Below, one piece after another: positions 44,510-53,519 of a stretch of DNA of 64,000 bases (positions within the stretch are counted from its first letter, which is position 1; every line of letters begins with the position of its first letter). The position numbers were made by a program, and so were the translations under genes. Source of the DNA: G963691835 sp963691835 (GTDB lineage Bacteria > Pseudomonadota > Alphaproteobacteria > Thalassobaculales > Thalassobaculaceae). The stretch covers positions 310,001 to 374,000 of the forward strand of contig OY829383.1 of NCBI GenBank assembly GCA_963691835.1. The letters run 5' to 3'. The notes beneath the pieces are model-generated. The model saw only the letters and a program-made list of their open reading frames with translations, searched no databases and had not been told where the DNA came from.

Positions 44510-45636
44510 GCAGTTCCGAGCCCCCTTTGGAGTTTCGAAACACCGTCGCCACAGCCATGCTCGACCTGGGGCGATCAGAGAAACGACCCTTCAAGGCTTA
44601 CGTGCCCCTTCCGAACGGCCCGATCACCGACACACTGCTCACTCTGAAAGTAGCAGCGGCGGTGGTGTGTAACTTCAGGCACACGGTCACGACGTTCGAG
44701 ACTGTGAACGCCAACTCGGCCGTCAATGCAGCGATGAACTTGTATCCGTTCAGCGCACAACTTCAGAACCATCAGCATGAGAAGACTCTGCCAAGCGCAG
44801 GTCTGTTCTGGCCGGGAGCAGTTGATCGCTACAACACCACTCACACTTACTGGCAGGACTTCTTTCTGACACCGTCCCTGGTCAAACCGCCCTTGTTCTG
44901 GGCGCTTCCAGATTGCCCCTTACGATTGCCTCAGGGACTTCGAGACAATCTGATTGATCCGCTACGTGAGACGAACCTCAAAGAGGATCGCTGGTTCGTA
45001 TGCATGGATACCGGGAGGAGAGATCATTCCGATAGACCAGTTGGCTACGATGATCATAGCTATCTAAAATTGTGTAACTTCATTCTCGATGAACTCGGCG
45101 GCCAGGTTGTAAAGACCGGATATCCGGGAGAGATCGTGTGGCCCAGCCGACCCGGATTCGTGGATTTGAGCACAGGCGGTCGCCCCCTGCTCCTACACGC
45201 ACTCGCCACCAGTCATGCCCGGGCCTTTATCGGACCTGGTGCGTTAGGCGGGACGCTGGCCCACATCCTCTCGATCCCCAGCGCGCGCACGGACACCCTC
45301 GATCTGTTCGCGGGCAGACCCAGCGACCTAGTCCTGACCACCAATGCCGTCGATCGGGAGGGAACTGTCCGCAACCAGGACGCACTCCTCGACGAAGGTT
45401 ACACCGCGACCGAGCACTTCATTCACAGTCTAGATTCAGGAAACCTGACCTCCGTCCACCCAAACTCATTCGACCAACTACTTAGCGCAACACAACAAAT
45501 TTTATCTGAGACGACAGATATCGCCGCTTGGCGTCCGGCACAGAAACCGTTCATCCGGGATACAGGATCGTTCAGTTGGCCGCCTCATTCCGACCTGAAG
45601 CCACGGTTCGTCGATCTGTCACGGGAGGCCGGATGA
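44506..45636 (+). CDS. Glycosyltransferase-like paralogue 1 of 3, diverged
   Basis: First of three tandem related proteins, 376 aa. It shares the N-terminal PFKAYVPLPNGPITDTLLTLKVAAAV and the later ELGGQVVKTG / FVDLS pattern with the two downstream copies. It lacks their two strongest motifs: HYREPTY is replaced by DTGRRDHSD (from residue 168), and GSGSG by GPGALGG (from 243). It may be catalytically altered or have another acceptor. The family looks like the TIGR04372 glycosyltransferases, a recall-based match. The start overlaps the Gfo/Idh stop. Confidence 0.55.
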   Translation: MSSSEPPLEFRNTVATAMLDLGRSEKRPFKAYVPLPNGPITDTLLTLKVAAAVVCNFRHTVTTFETVNANSAVNAAMNLYPFSAQLQNHQHEKTLPSAGLFWPGAVDRYNTTHTYWQDFFLTPSLVKPPLFWALPDCPLRLPQGLRDNLIDPLRETNLKEDRWFVCMDTGRRDHSDRPVGYDDHSYLKLCNFILDELGGQVVKTGYPGEIVWPSRPGFVDLSTGGRPLLLHALATSHARAFIGPGALGGTLAHILSIPSARTDTLDLFAGRPSDLVLTTNAVDREGTVRNQDALLDEGYTATEHFIHSLDSGNLTSVHPNSFDQLLSATQQILSETTDIAAWRPAQKPFIRDTGSFSWPPHSDLKPRFVDLSREAG

Positions 45637-46793
45637 CACCGCCCCAGGTGAGCGGCTTGCGTGGTGGAGAGCCAGCCCCACCCGGGGCAAGTCCCGAGCG
45701 TCCGTTTCGGATCACACTGCCTCTAGTCGCAGCGTCGTTCGCTGATCAGCTTTTTGCCGTGAAAACAGCCGCGGCCATCGCCAGCAACTTCTCACACAGT
45801 GAGGCCCACCTCCTCTCCCAGGCAATCATGCCGTACACTGCCGACATCCTTGAGTTATACCCTTTTCCCGGGATAATTCGTTGGTTTGAGAGTCCAAGAG
45901 ACTGGTATCCGATCCGGTTCTACGACGGGGTTGGCGGTGTTCAACAGCAGCAGCAATCGGACGGAGAGAACTGGCCGGAGCAAGACTTCATCCTCCCGCC
46001 GATGATGGCAAGCCAGGTGACTCTTCGTGGCCCAGAGGACTGCCCCCTTGTGCTCCCAGAGGCCTGGCACGACGACCTTGATGCTCAGCTTCAGCGACTT
46101 GGTTTGGACCCGAACCATTGGTTCTGCTGTCTTCACTACCGGGAGCCGACCTACACCCACAAACAAGTCTCGAACATCCGGGACGTGAACCCTGACAACT
46201 ATCTCGCTGTCCGTGATCACGTCATCAGTGAACTGGGCGGTCAGGTCATTCGGCTCGGGCACCCAGAAATGGCGCCGTGGCCTGACCGGGAAGGGTTCGT
46301 CGATCTGTCGCGGCTGCCGGCATCTTGGCGCCTTCAGTTCCGGGCCATGTCTCAGGCACGGTTCTTTATCGGTTCTGGCTCCGGGGCTACGGGAATAGCG
46401 GTCGCTTTCAACATTCCCTCGGCCCATACGGATATCGGAGACTTCTACACTGGCCGCGCCGAAGACATTCTTCTGACCTACGAGGTTGTTTCGCCAGACG
46501 GTCGCCGCCTGATGCAGCAGGACCTTTTCGACTCAGGCCTCTTTTCGGTCTTTGACCTGCAGAGCAACATAAGAGCGGGAGCGCCCTACCGCATCCGCCG
46601 GAACAACATTGAGGAACTGACCACAGCCGCCCGTCAGATCCATGCGCGCACCGCGGACATCTCCGGATGGCGAACGCCGGCGGAACCAAAGATCACCGGG
46701 CGCAACAGTTTCCTATGGCCGCCGCAATCAAAGATCCGTCCCAATTTCGTGGACCTCTCAGCACTGTATGGCGCCCAAGAGGGGACGCCGTGA
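45633..46793 (+). CDS. Glycosyltransferase-like paralogue 2 of 3 (TIGR04372-like)
   Basis: Protein of 386 aa with the GT-B-like pattern: PFRITLPLVAASFADQLFAVK at the N-terminus, HYREPTY at 168-174, SELGGQVIRLGHPEM, GFVDLSRLP, and a GSGSG loop at 247-251 that would contact the donor. The ATGA overlap with paralogue 1 sets the start at 45633. It probably transfers the sugar made by this operon; acceptor unknown. The short N-terminal leader is Pro-rich. Confidence 0.6.
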   Translation: MTPPQVSGLRGGEPAPPGASPERPFRITLPLVAASFADQLFAVKTAAAIASNFSHSEAHLLSQAIMPYTADILELYPFPGIIRWFESPRDWYPIRFYDGVGGVQQQQQSDGENWPEQDFILPPMMASQVTLRGPEDCPLVLPEAWHDDLDAQLQRLGLDPNHWFCCLHYREPTYTHKQVSNIRDVNPDNYLAVRDHVISELGGQVIRLGHPEMAPWPDREGFVDLSRLPASWRLQFRAMSQARFFIGSGSGATGIAVAFNIPSAHTDIGDFYTGRAEDILLTYEVVSPDGRRLMQQDLFDSGLFSVFDLQSNIRAGAPYRIRRNNIEELTTAARQIHARTADISGWRTPAEPKITGRNSFLWPPQSKIRPNFVDLSALYGAQEGTP

Positions 46794-47872
46794 CACCCGG
46801 CTCTCACCCGGACCGGCCTTTCAAGATCTATGTGCCGCTGCTGACAAAATCGTTTGGCGACATTCTGGTTACCGTGAAGGCCGCAGCCTGCATCGCGGCC
46901 CATTTCGAGTTCAGCTACGCGACCTTTCACGTTCACCGATATCGGCCCTATGTCAGGGACATCGTGTCACTGTATCCCTTTTGGGCTGCGGTACAGACCT
47001 ACGATGATCCGGCGGAGCTTCCTCAGATCCACGCTTTCTGTGAGGACGGCAGCACCACAGACCCAAGGTCCCTTCTCTGTCAGGATATGATCCTGCCTGC
47101 CTGCCTCGCCGGCCCACCGGCGCTTTGGAGCTATCCGGACTGCCCTCTCGCGATCCGCGGAGGTGGGAGCGAAACGCTAAAGCAGTCCCTGATGGAGCAG
47201 GGACTGGACCCGGACCGTTGGTTCGCCTGCGTCCACTATCGGGAACCAACCTACGGCTTCAAACAAGGTCGATCCCTGCGGGATGTCGACGCGCACCCGT
47301 ATGAAAGCGTCTCGCGCCATATCATCCAGAGCCTAGGAGGTCAGGTCGTTCGCTTGGGTCATCCGGAAATGCCGGAGTGGCCATCCATGCCAGGCCTCAT
47401 TGATCTGTCGCGAATCCCGGATTCCTGGTCTCTCCAGTGCTACGCGGTCAGCCGGGCACGGTACTTCGTCGGCTCCGGGTCCGGAGGAACTGCCATGGCC
47501 GGAGCCTTCAGCACGCCGTCGCTTCACACCGATATCCTGGACTTCTTCACCGGCCGACCAAACGATCTTGTTCTGACCCAAGAGGTGATCGCACAGGACG
47601 GAAAGCGGCTGATGCAGCAGGCGTTGCTCGATGCCGGCCTGATGTCCGTATACGACCTCGCCAGGGACATCGGGGAGGGTCAGAGCTACCGCTTCCGTCT
47701 GAACTCGGAGGCTGAACTCATTCATGCTGTCCATCAGATACATGTAGAGACAGATGTAACGCGCGGGTGGCGCGACGCTGCAAAGCCGATGCGGCGTAGG
47801 GACAATCGGATTCAGTGGCCACCAACGCCGAACTACAAGCTGCGCTTCGCGCGTCTTCCGAACCCGGACTAG
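46790..47872 (+). CDS. Glycosyltransferase-like paralogue 3 of 3 (TIGR04372-like)
   Basis: Protein of 360 aa, closest to paralogue 2. PFKIYVPLLTKSFGD at the N-terminus, HYREPTY at 149-155, LGGQVVRLGHPEM, GLIDLSRIP and GSGSG at 228-232. GTG start overlaps the previous stop (GTGA at 46790). Last gene of the sugar array; the flagellar operon with its own sigma-54 promoter starts about 160 bases further on. No signal peptide or membrane segment, so it acts in the cytoplasm. Confidence 0.6.
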   Translation: MTPGSHPDRPFKIYVPLLTKSFGDILVTVKAAACIAAHFEFSYATFHVHRYRPYVRDIVSLYPFWAAVQTYDDPAELPQIHAFCEDGSTTDPRSLLCQDMILPACLAGPPALWSYPDCPLAIRGGGSETLKQSLMEQGLDPDRWFACVHYREPTYGFKQGRSLRDVDAHPYESVSRHIIQSLGGQVVRLGHPEMPEWPSMPGLIDLSRIPDSWSLQCYAVSRARYFVGSGSGGTAMAGAFSTPSLHTDILDFFTGRPNDLVLTQEVIAQDGKRLMQQALLDAGLMSVYDLARDIGEGQSYRFRLNSEAELIHAVHQIHVETDVTRGWRDAAKPMRRRDNRIQWPPTPNYKLRFARLPNPD

Positions 47873-47961
47873 GCCACACAGAACCGCATTTCCGGCGGGA
47901 AGCGCACGGCAGATCCTGCCCATCGAATTCTAAATCACTGAAAACACTACAATTCAGTTCT

Positions 47962-47977
47962 TGGCATGCCTCGTGCT
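47962..47977 (+). promoter_or_regulatory. Sigma-54 promoter of the flgF operon
   Basis: TGGCATG-CCTC-GTGCT: the GG and GC dinucleotides are separated by exactly ten bases, as RpoN requires. The -12 element is 53 bases before the flgF ATG. One mismatch from the TTGC core. Alphaproteobacterial flagellar operons commonly use sigma-54 with FlbD-type activators. Confidence 0.75.
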
Positions 47978-48029
47978 TTTCCTCTCGTGAGATCACCGGC
48001 CTACGGTGGCGATTGAGAGAGACGAGACG

Positions 48030-48761
48030 ATGGAAAACAGTATCTACATCGGGCTGTCGCGCCAGACCGCCCTGCGCCGGGAGATGACGCTGATCGCGAA
48101 CAACATCGCGAACGTCAACACCACCGGTTTCCGGCGGGAGCTTGCGGTTTACTCCGCCCAGACGGTTGACCCGCAATCAAGCACCCCGATGGATTTCTTG
48201 ATCGATCACGCGACGGCCGTCAGTTTCGAGCCCGGCTCTTTGCGGCAAACAGGAAACACCTACGATGTGGCCATCTCCGGCCCCGGTTTCGGGTTTTTTG
48301 CTGTCGATGACGGCTCCGGCAAGGTCTACACGCGCAACGGATCATTCCATCTCGGTGAGAACAATCAGCTCCTGACCCGGGACGGTCATACACTGCTGGA
48401 TGTGGATGACCGGCCGATCGTGATCCCGCCGGACCTGACCGACGTTGCGATCAACCGCGACGGTACCGTTCAGAACGGTGAAGAGCTTCTGGCAACGATC
48501 CAAGTCGTTGAATTCGGTCAGCTCTCCCTCATGAACAAAAAGGGGGCCAGCCTCTTCACAACTACTGAGGAAGGCCGCCCTCCGCGCCAATCGGTTCTTC
48601 TACAAGGCTCTCTTGAAGCCTCCAATGTGGTCGCGATCAAAGAGCTAACCCGGATGATCAACGTCCAACGCGCCTTCGAGAGCGTTCGAAAGCTTATCGA
48701 CAACGAGGGGGAGCGGAACCGCTCCGCCGTGCAGCGGCTTGGCCGCGTGAACCCGTCCTGA
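48030..48761 (+). CDS. flgF: Flagellar basal-body rod protein FlgF
   Basis: Proximal rod protein, 243 aa. N-terminal rod-family motif IANNIANVNTTGFRRE after MENSIYIGLSRQ. GPGFGFFAVDDGSGKVYTRNG is the conserved rod/hook strand, and the C-terminal helix ends KELTRMINVQRAFESV. Exported by the flagellar type III system, so no signal peptide. First gene of a flgF-flgG-flgA-flgH set behind a sigma-54 promoter. The ATG at 48030 is preferred to the upstream in-frame codon because the family starts with MEN. Confidence 0.93.
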   Translation: MENSIYIGLSRQTALRREMTLIANNIANVNTTGFRRELAVYSAQTVDPQSSTPMDFLIDHATAVSFEPGSLRQTGNTYDVAISGPGFGFFAVDDGSGKVYTRNGSFHLGENNQLLTRDGHTLLDVDDRPIVIPPDLTDVAINRDGTVQNGEELLATIQVVEFGQLSLMNKKGASLFTTTEEGRPPRQSVLLQGSLEASNVVAIKELTRMINVQRAFESVRKLIDNEGERNRSAVQRLGRVNPS

Positions 48762-48792
48762 CGGCCGGTTTGCCCAAGAGAGGATAGAGACA

Positions 48793-49578
<786 letters not shown>

Positions 49579-49615
49579 CGGACGGTATAGGAACCCTTAG
49601 CGTGGGGATCGGAAG

Positions 49616-50620
49616 ATGAACCAGATCCAAGCCAAGACCATCCTCGGCGGCGCAGCCCTCGCCCTTTGCCTCTCCCTCGGCCATCCGGCCGAGGGGGTGG
49701 CCAACACCCGGACGCTGACCGTCTCCGACGTGACGGCGGAAGTCCGGCTGCGGGGCAATGCCGTGGTTGGATCCGAGGGGGTCCGGTTGTCCGATCTCTT
49801 CGCGGGAGTTCCCCGGATCAAGGACCGGATCCTGTTCCCCTCCCCGGGGGTGGGCCAACGGCTGATGGTCGGACAGAAGGACCTGAAGCGGATTGCGGAG
49901 GAGAACGACCTGGACTGGCAGTCCCGCACCTCGGTCTCCACCACGATGGTTACGCGCGATACGGTCAACGTGCCGGTCGCCGCCATTCGGGATGTGATCG
50001 AACAAGCTCTGATCGAGCGCTTCGGGCTTCAGACGTTCGAGGCGGCCTTCGTCGGTGCCAGGCCAAACATCGAGATCGGTGCGGATGAGCCGATCAGCAT
50101 CGCGGTCCTGGACATCGACTTCGACAGCAGAACTCAACACTTCGTCGCGAAGGTTTCCGCGCCGGCGAATGATCCGGCCGCTCCGCGCTATCGGATGACC
50201 GGCCGGGTTCATCAACTTGCCGACGTTCCGATCCTGAGGCGGAATATTTTGCCGGGTGAGATCATCCAGGCGAGCGATATTGCCTGGAAGTCCGAACGGG
50301 TCGCGCTCTTCAGCTACAACACGGTTCTCGATGTCGAGAAACTGATCGGTTACGCCGCGCGTCGCCCGATCTCCGGCGGCCGCCCGATCCGGGCAAGCGA
50401 CATCAAGCCCCAGATTCTGGTTGAGAAGGGGGCGATGGTGACCGTGACCTACCGGACCGCGTCGATGGCAATCACCACGCGTGGCAAAGCCATGGAGCGC
50501 GGCATCCGGGGCAACACGATCCGTATCAAGAACCTCAAGACGGACAAGGTGATCTACGGCCAAGTCATCGGCGCAGACGCGGTCACGATCGCACCGGCCA
50601 CTTTGGCCCGCCTTAACTGA
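49616..50620 (+). CDS. flgA: P-ring assembly chaperone FlgA
   Basis: Periplasmic chaperone for P-ring formation, 334 aa. A signal peptide occupies about the first 27 residues. The C-terminal SAF domain (LRRNILPGEIIQASDI, then LIGYAARRPISGGRPIRASDI and VTVTYRTASMAITTRGKAMERG) is diagnostic. It is longer than the E. coli protein, as usual in alphaproteobacteria. Third gene of the operon; it serves FlgI, encoded at 53.5 kb. Confidence 0.93.
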   Translation: MNQIQAKTILGGAALALCLSLGHPAEGVANTRTLTVSDVTAEVRLRGNAVVGSEGVRLSDLFAGVPRIKDRILFPSPGVGQRLMVGQKDLKRIAEENDLDWQSRTSVSTTMVTRDTVNVPVAAIRDVIEQALIERFGLQTFEAAFVGARPNIEIGADEPISIAVLDIDFDSRTQHFVAKVSAPANDPAAPRYRMTGRVHQLADVPILRRNILPGEIIQASDIAWKSERVALFSYNTVLDVEKLIGYAARRPISGGRPIRASDIKPQILVEKGAMVTVTYRTASMAITTRGKAMERGIRGNTIRIKNLKTDKVIYGQVIGADAVTIAPATLARLN

Positions 50621-50685
50621 GTGAACCATTCTAAAGAACCGAGTGAACGGTCCACCGTTCTCTCCCAGAATAGGGACTAAAGACG

Positions 50686-51450
50686 ATGAAGACCCAACTG
50701 TTCCGTCAGCGGCTTAAGCAGACCGCGATCATCGCCAGCCTCGCTGTATCGCTAGGGGCCTGCAACGCGCTCGACAGGATTGCGGGTATCGGCAAAGCAC
50801 CGGAGCTGACCACGATCCAAAACCCGGTCCAGGCCCCTGGCTATAAGCCGGTCAGTATGCCGATGCCGACCCCGGTCTCCGTCGCCCGGAAACCAAACTC
50901 CCTTTGGCAGGAAGGATCCCGTGCTTTCTTCAAAGACCAGCGGGCGAGCCAGATCGGCGACATCCTCACCGTGGTTATCGAGATCAACGACGACGCGGAG
51001 ATCGAGAACACCACTACACGAACCCGGACGAACACCGAGACGGCGACGCTGAACAACTTCCTTGGTGTTGAGAACCAACTTGGCGATTTCTTCTCTGGTG
51101 CCGTGGCCGCCGGCAACATCGTCGATCTGGGCAGCACCGCCAGCAACGTGGGCAACGGCGAGGTGGAGCGCGAGGAAGAGATCAACCTCCGTGTTGCCGC
51201 GGTCGTGACCCAGAAACTCCCGAACGGAAACATGGTGCTTTTCGGGCGCCAGGAGGTTCGGGTGAACTTCGAGGTTCGTGAGGTGGTCGTCGGCGGTGTG
51301 ATCCGTCCGGAGGACATCTCCAACGAGAACGAGATCAACTACGACGAGATGGCGGAAGCGCGGATCGGTTATGGCGGCCGTGGTCAGCTCACCGATGTGC
51401 AGCAGCCCCGCTACGGCACCCAGCTCTACGATGTGATCATGCCCTTCTAA
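50686..51450 (+). CDS. flgH: Flagellar L-ring lipoprotein FlgH
   Basis: Outer-membrane L-ring subunit, 254 aa. A lipoprotein signal ends at SLGAC with C26. Conserved strands SLWQEGSRAFFKDQRASQIGDILTV, GRQEVRVNFEVREVVVGGVIRPEDIS and the C-terminal GYGGRGQLTDVQQPRYG are present. Start ATG at 50686 follows AGGGAC. Last gene of the operon, then a strong hairpin terminator. Confidence 0.95.
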   Translation: MKTQLFRQRLKQTAIIASLAVSLGACNALDRIAGIGKAPELTTIQNPVQAPGYKPVSMPMPTPVSVARKPNSLWQEGSRAFFKDQRASQIGDILTVVIEINDDAEIENTTTRTRTNTETATLNNFLGVENQLGDFFSGAVAAGNIVDLGSTASNVGNGEVEREEEINLRVAAVVTQKLPNGNMVLFGRQEVRVNFEVREVVVGGVIRPEDISNENEINYDEMAEARIGYGGRGQLTDVQQPRYGTQLYDVIMPF

Positions 51451-51477
51451 TCTGATCACAACTGTCGGAAACGAAGC

Positions 51478-51507
51478 GGGCCGCCCCTCGGGCGGCCCAT
51501 CTTCATT
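51478..51507. terminator. Terminator between flgH and dksA
   Basis: A perfect 9-bp stem (GGGCCGCCC / GGGCGGCCC, 51478-51486 and 51490-51498) with a CTC loop, then ATCTTCATT. It lies between convergent flgH and dksA, so it may work in both directions. The T-run is weak. Confidence 0.75.
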
Positions 51508-51545
51508 CCAACGGTTCCTGCTGCGTGAATAGCAAACGGGACGAT

Positions 51546-51962
51546 CTAGTCGTCCCGGTGCGTCCGCTCCATCCGCTCATGTCTTTCCTGAGCTTCCAGC
51601 GTTAGCGTTGCTATCGGCCGGGCTTCAAGCCGCTTCAGACCAATCGGCTCATCCGTCTCTTCGCAGTATCCGTAGCTGCCGTCTTCAATCCGGCTGAGGG
51701 CCGAGTCGATCTTGCTGATCAGCTTCCGCTCGCGATCACGGGTCCGCAATTCGATCTGGTGATCTGTCTCCAGCGACGCGCGGTCAGCCATGTCAGGTTG
51801 CTGGAGGTTCTCCTGCGTCAGGTGGCTGAGCGTCTCGCCAGCCTCCCGGATGAGCTCATTCCTCCAGCGGAGCAACTTCTGGCGGAAGTACTCAAGCTGA
51901 AGATCATTCATGAACTCCTCGTCCTCGGAAGGACGGTAGTCCGGCGGGAGAGTGACCCGCAT
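51546..51962 (-). CDS. dksA: RNA polymerase-binding transcription factor DksA
   Basis: DksA-family regulator, 138 aa, acting on RNA polymerase with ppGpp. Leader PPDYRPSEDEEFMND, coiled coil about 15-85, then GSYGYCEETDEPIGLKRL and ARPIATLTLEAQERHE. Only one cysteine remains of the four-cysteine zinc finger, a known alphaproteobacterial type. The ATG at 51962 has GGAGGA at ideal spacing; the upstream TTG is rejected. The gene lies within a flagellar region, as it commonly does in this class. Confidence 0.92.
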   Translation of the reverse strand: MRVTLPPDYRPSEDEEFMNDLQLEYFRQKLLRWRNELIREAGETLSHLTQENLQQPDMADRASLETDHQIELRTRDRERKLISKIDSALSRIEDGSYGYCEETDEPIGLKRLEARPIATLTLEAQERHERMERTHRDD

Positions 51963-52115
51963 CGCTTCCTCCAAGTACTCGATCAGCCCGGGGGCCTACG
52001 GCGCGCGGAGTATATGGTCGGCCCCTCAACGCATCAAGTGCGGAGACACAACCTTATTAAACAAACTAAACCCAGGAAATATAAGGATTTTTTGATTCAG
52101 AGGTAGGAAAACGAA

Positions 52116-52541
52116 CTATGGCTTGGCGCTGAGCTTGGCCAATTCGACCTTCGCACGAAGCTCGACTTCATCGAGAATTTCGTTCAAAGCCGGGTCATTC
52201 ACGGACTCACGGGTCTGTTTGATTGTCCGCTCCAGATCCGTCAGCGTGGACCGGGCGACCGACCCTGTCAGCATGCCGTGCCGGATCTCGTCGAGACGAT
52301 CCAGCATGCTTTCGGCCCTGGCACGGGCCTGTTTCCCGGAGCCGTCTCCGAACCCCTTCTCCCCCGCGGCCTGAACCGCGAGCAGAGAATCGACGGAGGT
52401 CGTCGGAACCGATTCAGACGGCGCGTCGGCGCCGGCACTGGACTCCAGCATCTTCGAGAAACTCGAACCCGATGCCCCGGAGGTCCGGTTGGTCTTCCGG
52501 GTGGAACCGGGCCCCGTGCCGCGCGTGTTCTCAACTTTCAT
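52116..52541 (-). CDS. fliX: Flagellar assembly regulator FliX
   Basis: Protein of 141 aa resembling FliX, the Caulobacter-type partner of FlbD that couples basal-body assembly to sigma-54 flagellar transcription. Visible: MKVENTRG leader, Ser/Gly-rich segment, then the helical core MLDRLDEIRHGMLTGSVARSTL and DPALNEILDEVELRAKVELAKL. The start at 52541 gives the typical leader. FlbD itself is not in the window. Neighbouring sigma-54 sites fit this role. Confidence 0.84.
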   Translation of the reverse strand: MKVENTRGTGPGSTRKTNRTSGASGSSFSKMLESSAGADAPSESVPTTSVDSLLAVQAAGEKGFGDGSGKQARARAESMLDRLDEIRHGMLTGSVARSTLTDLERTIKQTRESVNDPALNEILDEVELRAKVELAKLSAKP

Positions 52542-52671
52542 GCTCAAGCCCCGTGTTTGACTTAGTATATCATGTCGTACACGCCGAACGGCAACCGTCC
52601 GGCAGTGTTTCGTGACTTTGTTTGCCGGTCCTTGTCTGCCGCAGTCCAAAGCCCGGCGAGGAGACCGCGTC

Positions 52672-53397
52672 ATGGCAACATTCGGGCCCCGTCCCACAAT
52701 CATCGGCCTCGATGCTGACGACACACTTTGGGAGAACGAGCAGTTCTTCCAGATCACTGAAGAACGGTTCCGCGGTTTGCTAGCGGACTATGCAGACCCG
52801 GAAGGCCTTTCCGACAGACTTCTCGAGGCCGAGAAGCGGAACATTGGCCACTATGGCTTTGGGGTAAAAGGCTTCACTCTCTCCATGATTGAAACGGCGA
52901 TTGAGATCACGGATGGCCGCGTTCCCTCCCATGTGATCTCAAACATTTTGGACGCGGGCCGGGACCTTCTGAGTCATCCAATCGAAGCCCGGCCCCATGC
53001 CCGGGAAACCGTCCAGCTTCTTTCGGAAGATCATAAGCTTGTGCTGATCACGAAGGGAGACCTGTTTGATCAGGAGAGAAAGCTCGCCCAGTCGGGCTTG
53101 GGCGATTTCTTTGCCGCTGTCGAAATCGTGAGCGACAAGACTGCCCACACCTATAAGACGATATTTGAAAGACATGGGGACGGGGCGGAGCAATCGATGA
53201 TGGTTGGGAACTCGGTCCGCTCAGACGTGTTGCCGGCATTGGAGGTCGGCGCCTGGGGTGTACATGTCCCCCATGATCTTACCTGGGCTTACGAACACGC
53301 GGATCCGCCGGAGGACCACCCAAGGTTTCGCCGCATTGAGCACTTGGGAATGATCCCGCACCTTCTCGCCGCGCTGGAGGCAGGCCACGAAGGCTAG
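52672..53397 (+). CDS. HAD family hydrolase
   Basis: HAD-superfamily phosphatase-like protein, 241 aa. Nucleophile motif GLDADDTLWENE with the DxDxT pattern, ITKGD as motif II, KT-containing DKTAHTYKT and VGNSVRSDVLPA as the acidic motif. ATG at 52672 with GAGGAG upstream. It lies between fliX and flgI; similar genes occur at this place in relatives, but no flagellar role is known to me. Substrate unknown. Confidence 0.82.
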   Translation: MATFGPRPTIIGLDADDTLWENEQFFQITEERFRGLLADYADPEGLSDRLLEAEKRNIGHYGFGVKGFTLSMIETAIEITDGRVPSHVISNILDAGRDLLSHPIEARPHARETVQLLSEDHKLVLITKGDLFDQERKLAQSGLGDFFAAVEIVSDKTAHTYKTIFERHGDGAEQSMMVGNSVRSDVLPALEVGAWGVHVPHDLTWAYEHADPPEDHPRFRRIEHLGMIPHLLAALEAGHEG

Positions 53398-53451
53398 GGC
53401 ACAGCCTTTGCTATGAGGATCGAACCAGGCGAGCGTGAATTCGGCCCCGAG

Positions 53452-53467
53452 TGGCATGGTTCTCGCA
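53452..53467 (+). promoter_or_regulatory. Sigma-54 promoter of the flgI operon
   Basis: TGGCATG-GTTC-TCGCA, with ten bases between GG and GC. The -12 element is 54 bases before the flgI ATG. Nearly identical in its -24 half to the flgF site. Confidence 0.74.
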
Positions 53468-53519
53468 TAGCCTACGGAAACAGCGAATCGACCGCCGGAA
53501 ACCGGCAGCGGGGAACGAG

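Noticed and set aside
29570..47872. Pseudaminic or legionaminic acid biosynthesis
   Set aside because: No NeuB/PseI-type synthase, PseB-type dehydratase, aminotransferase or CMP-transferase is visible; the transketolase/SIS/kinase set points elsewhere.
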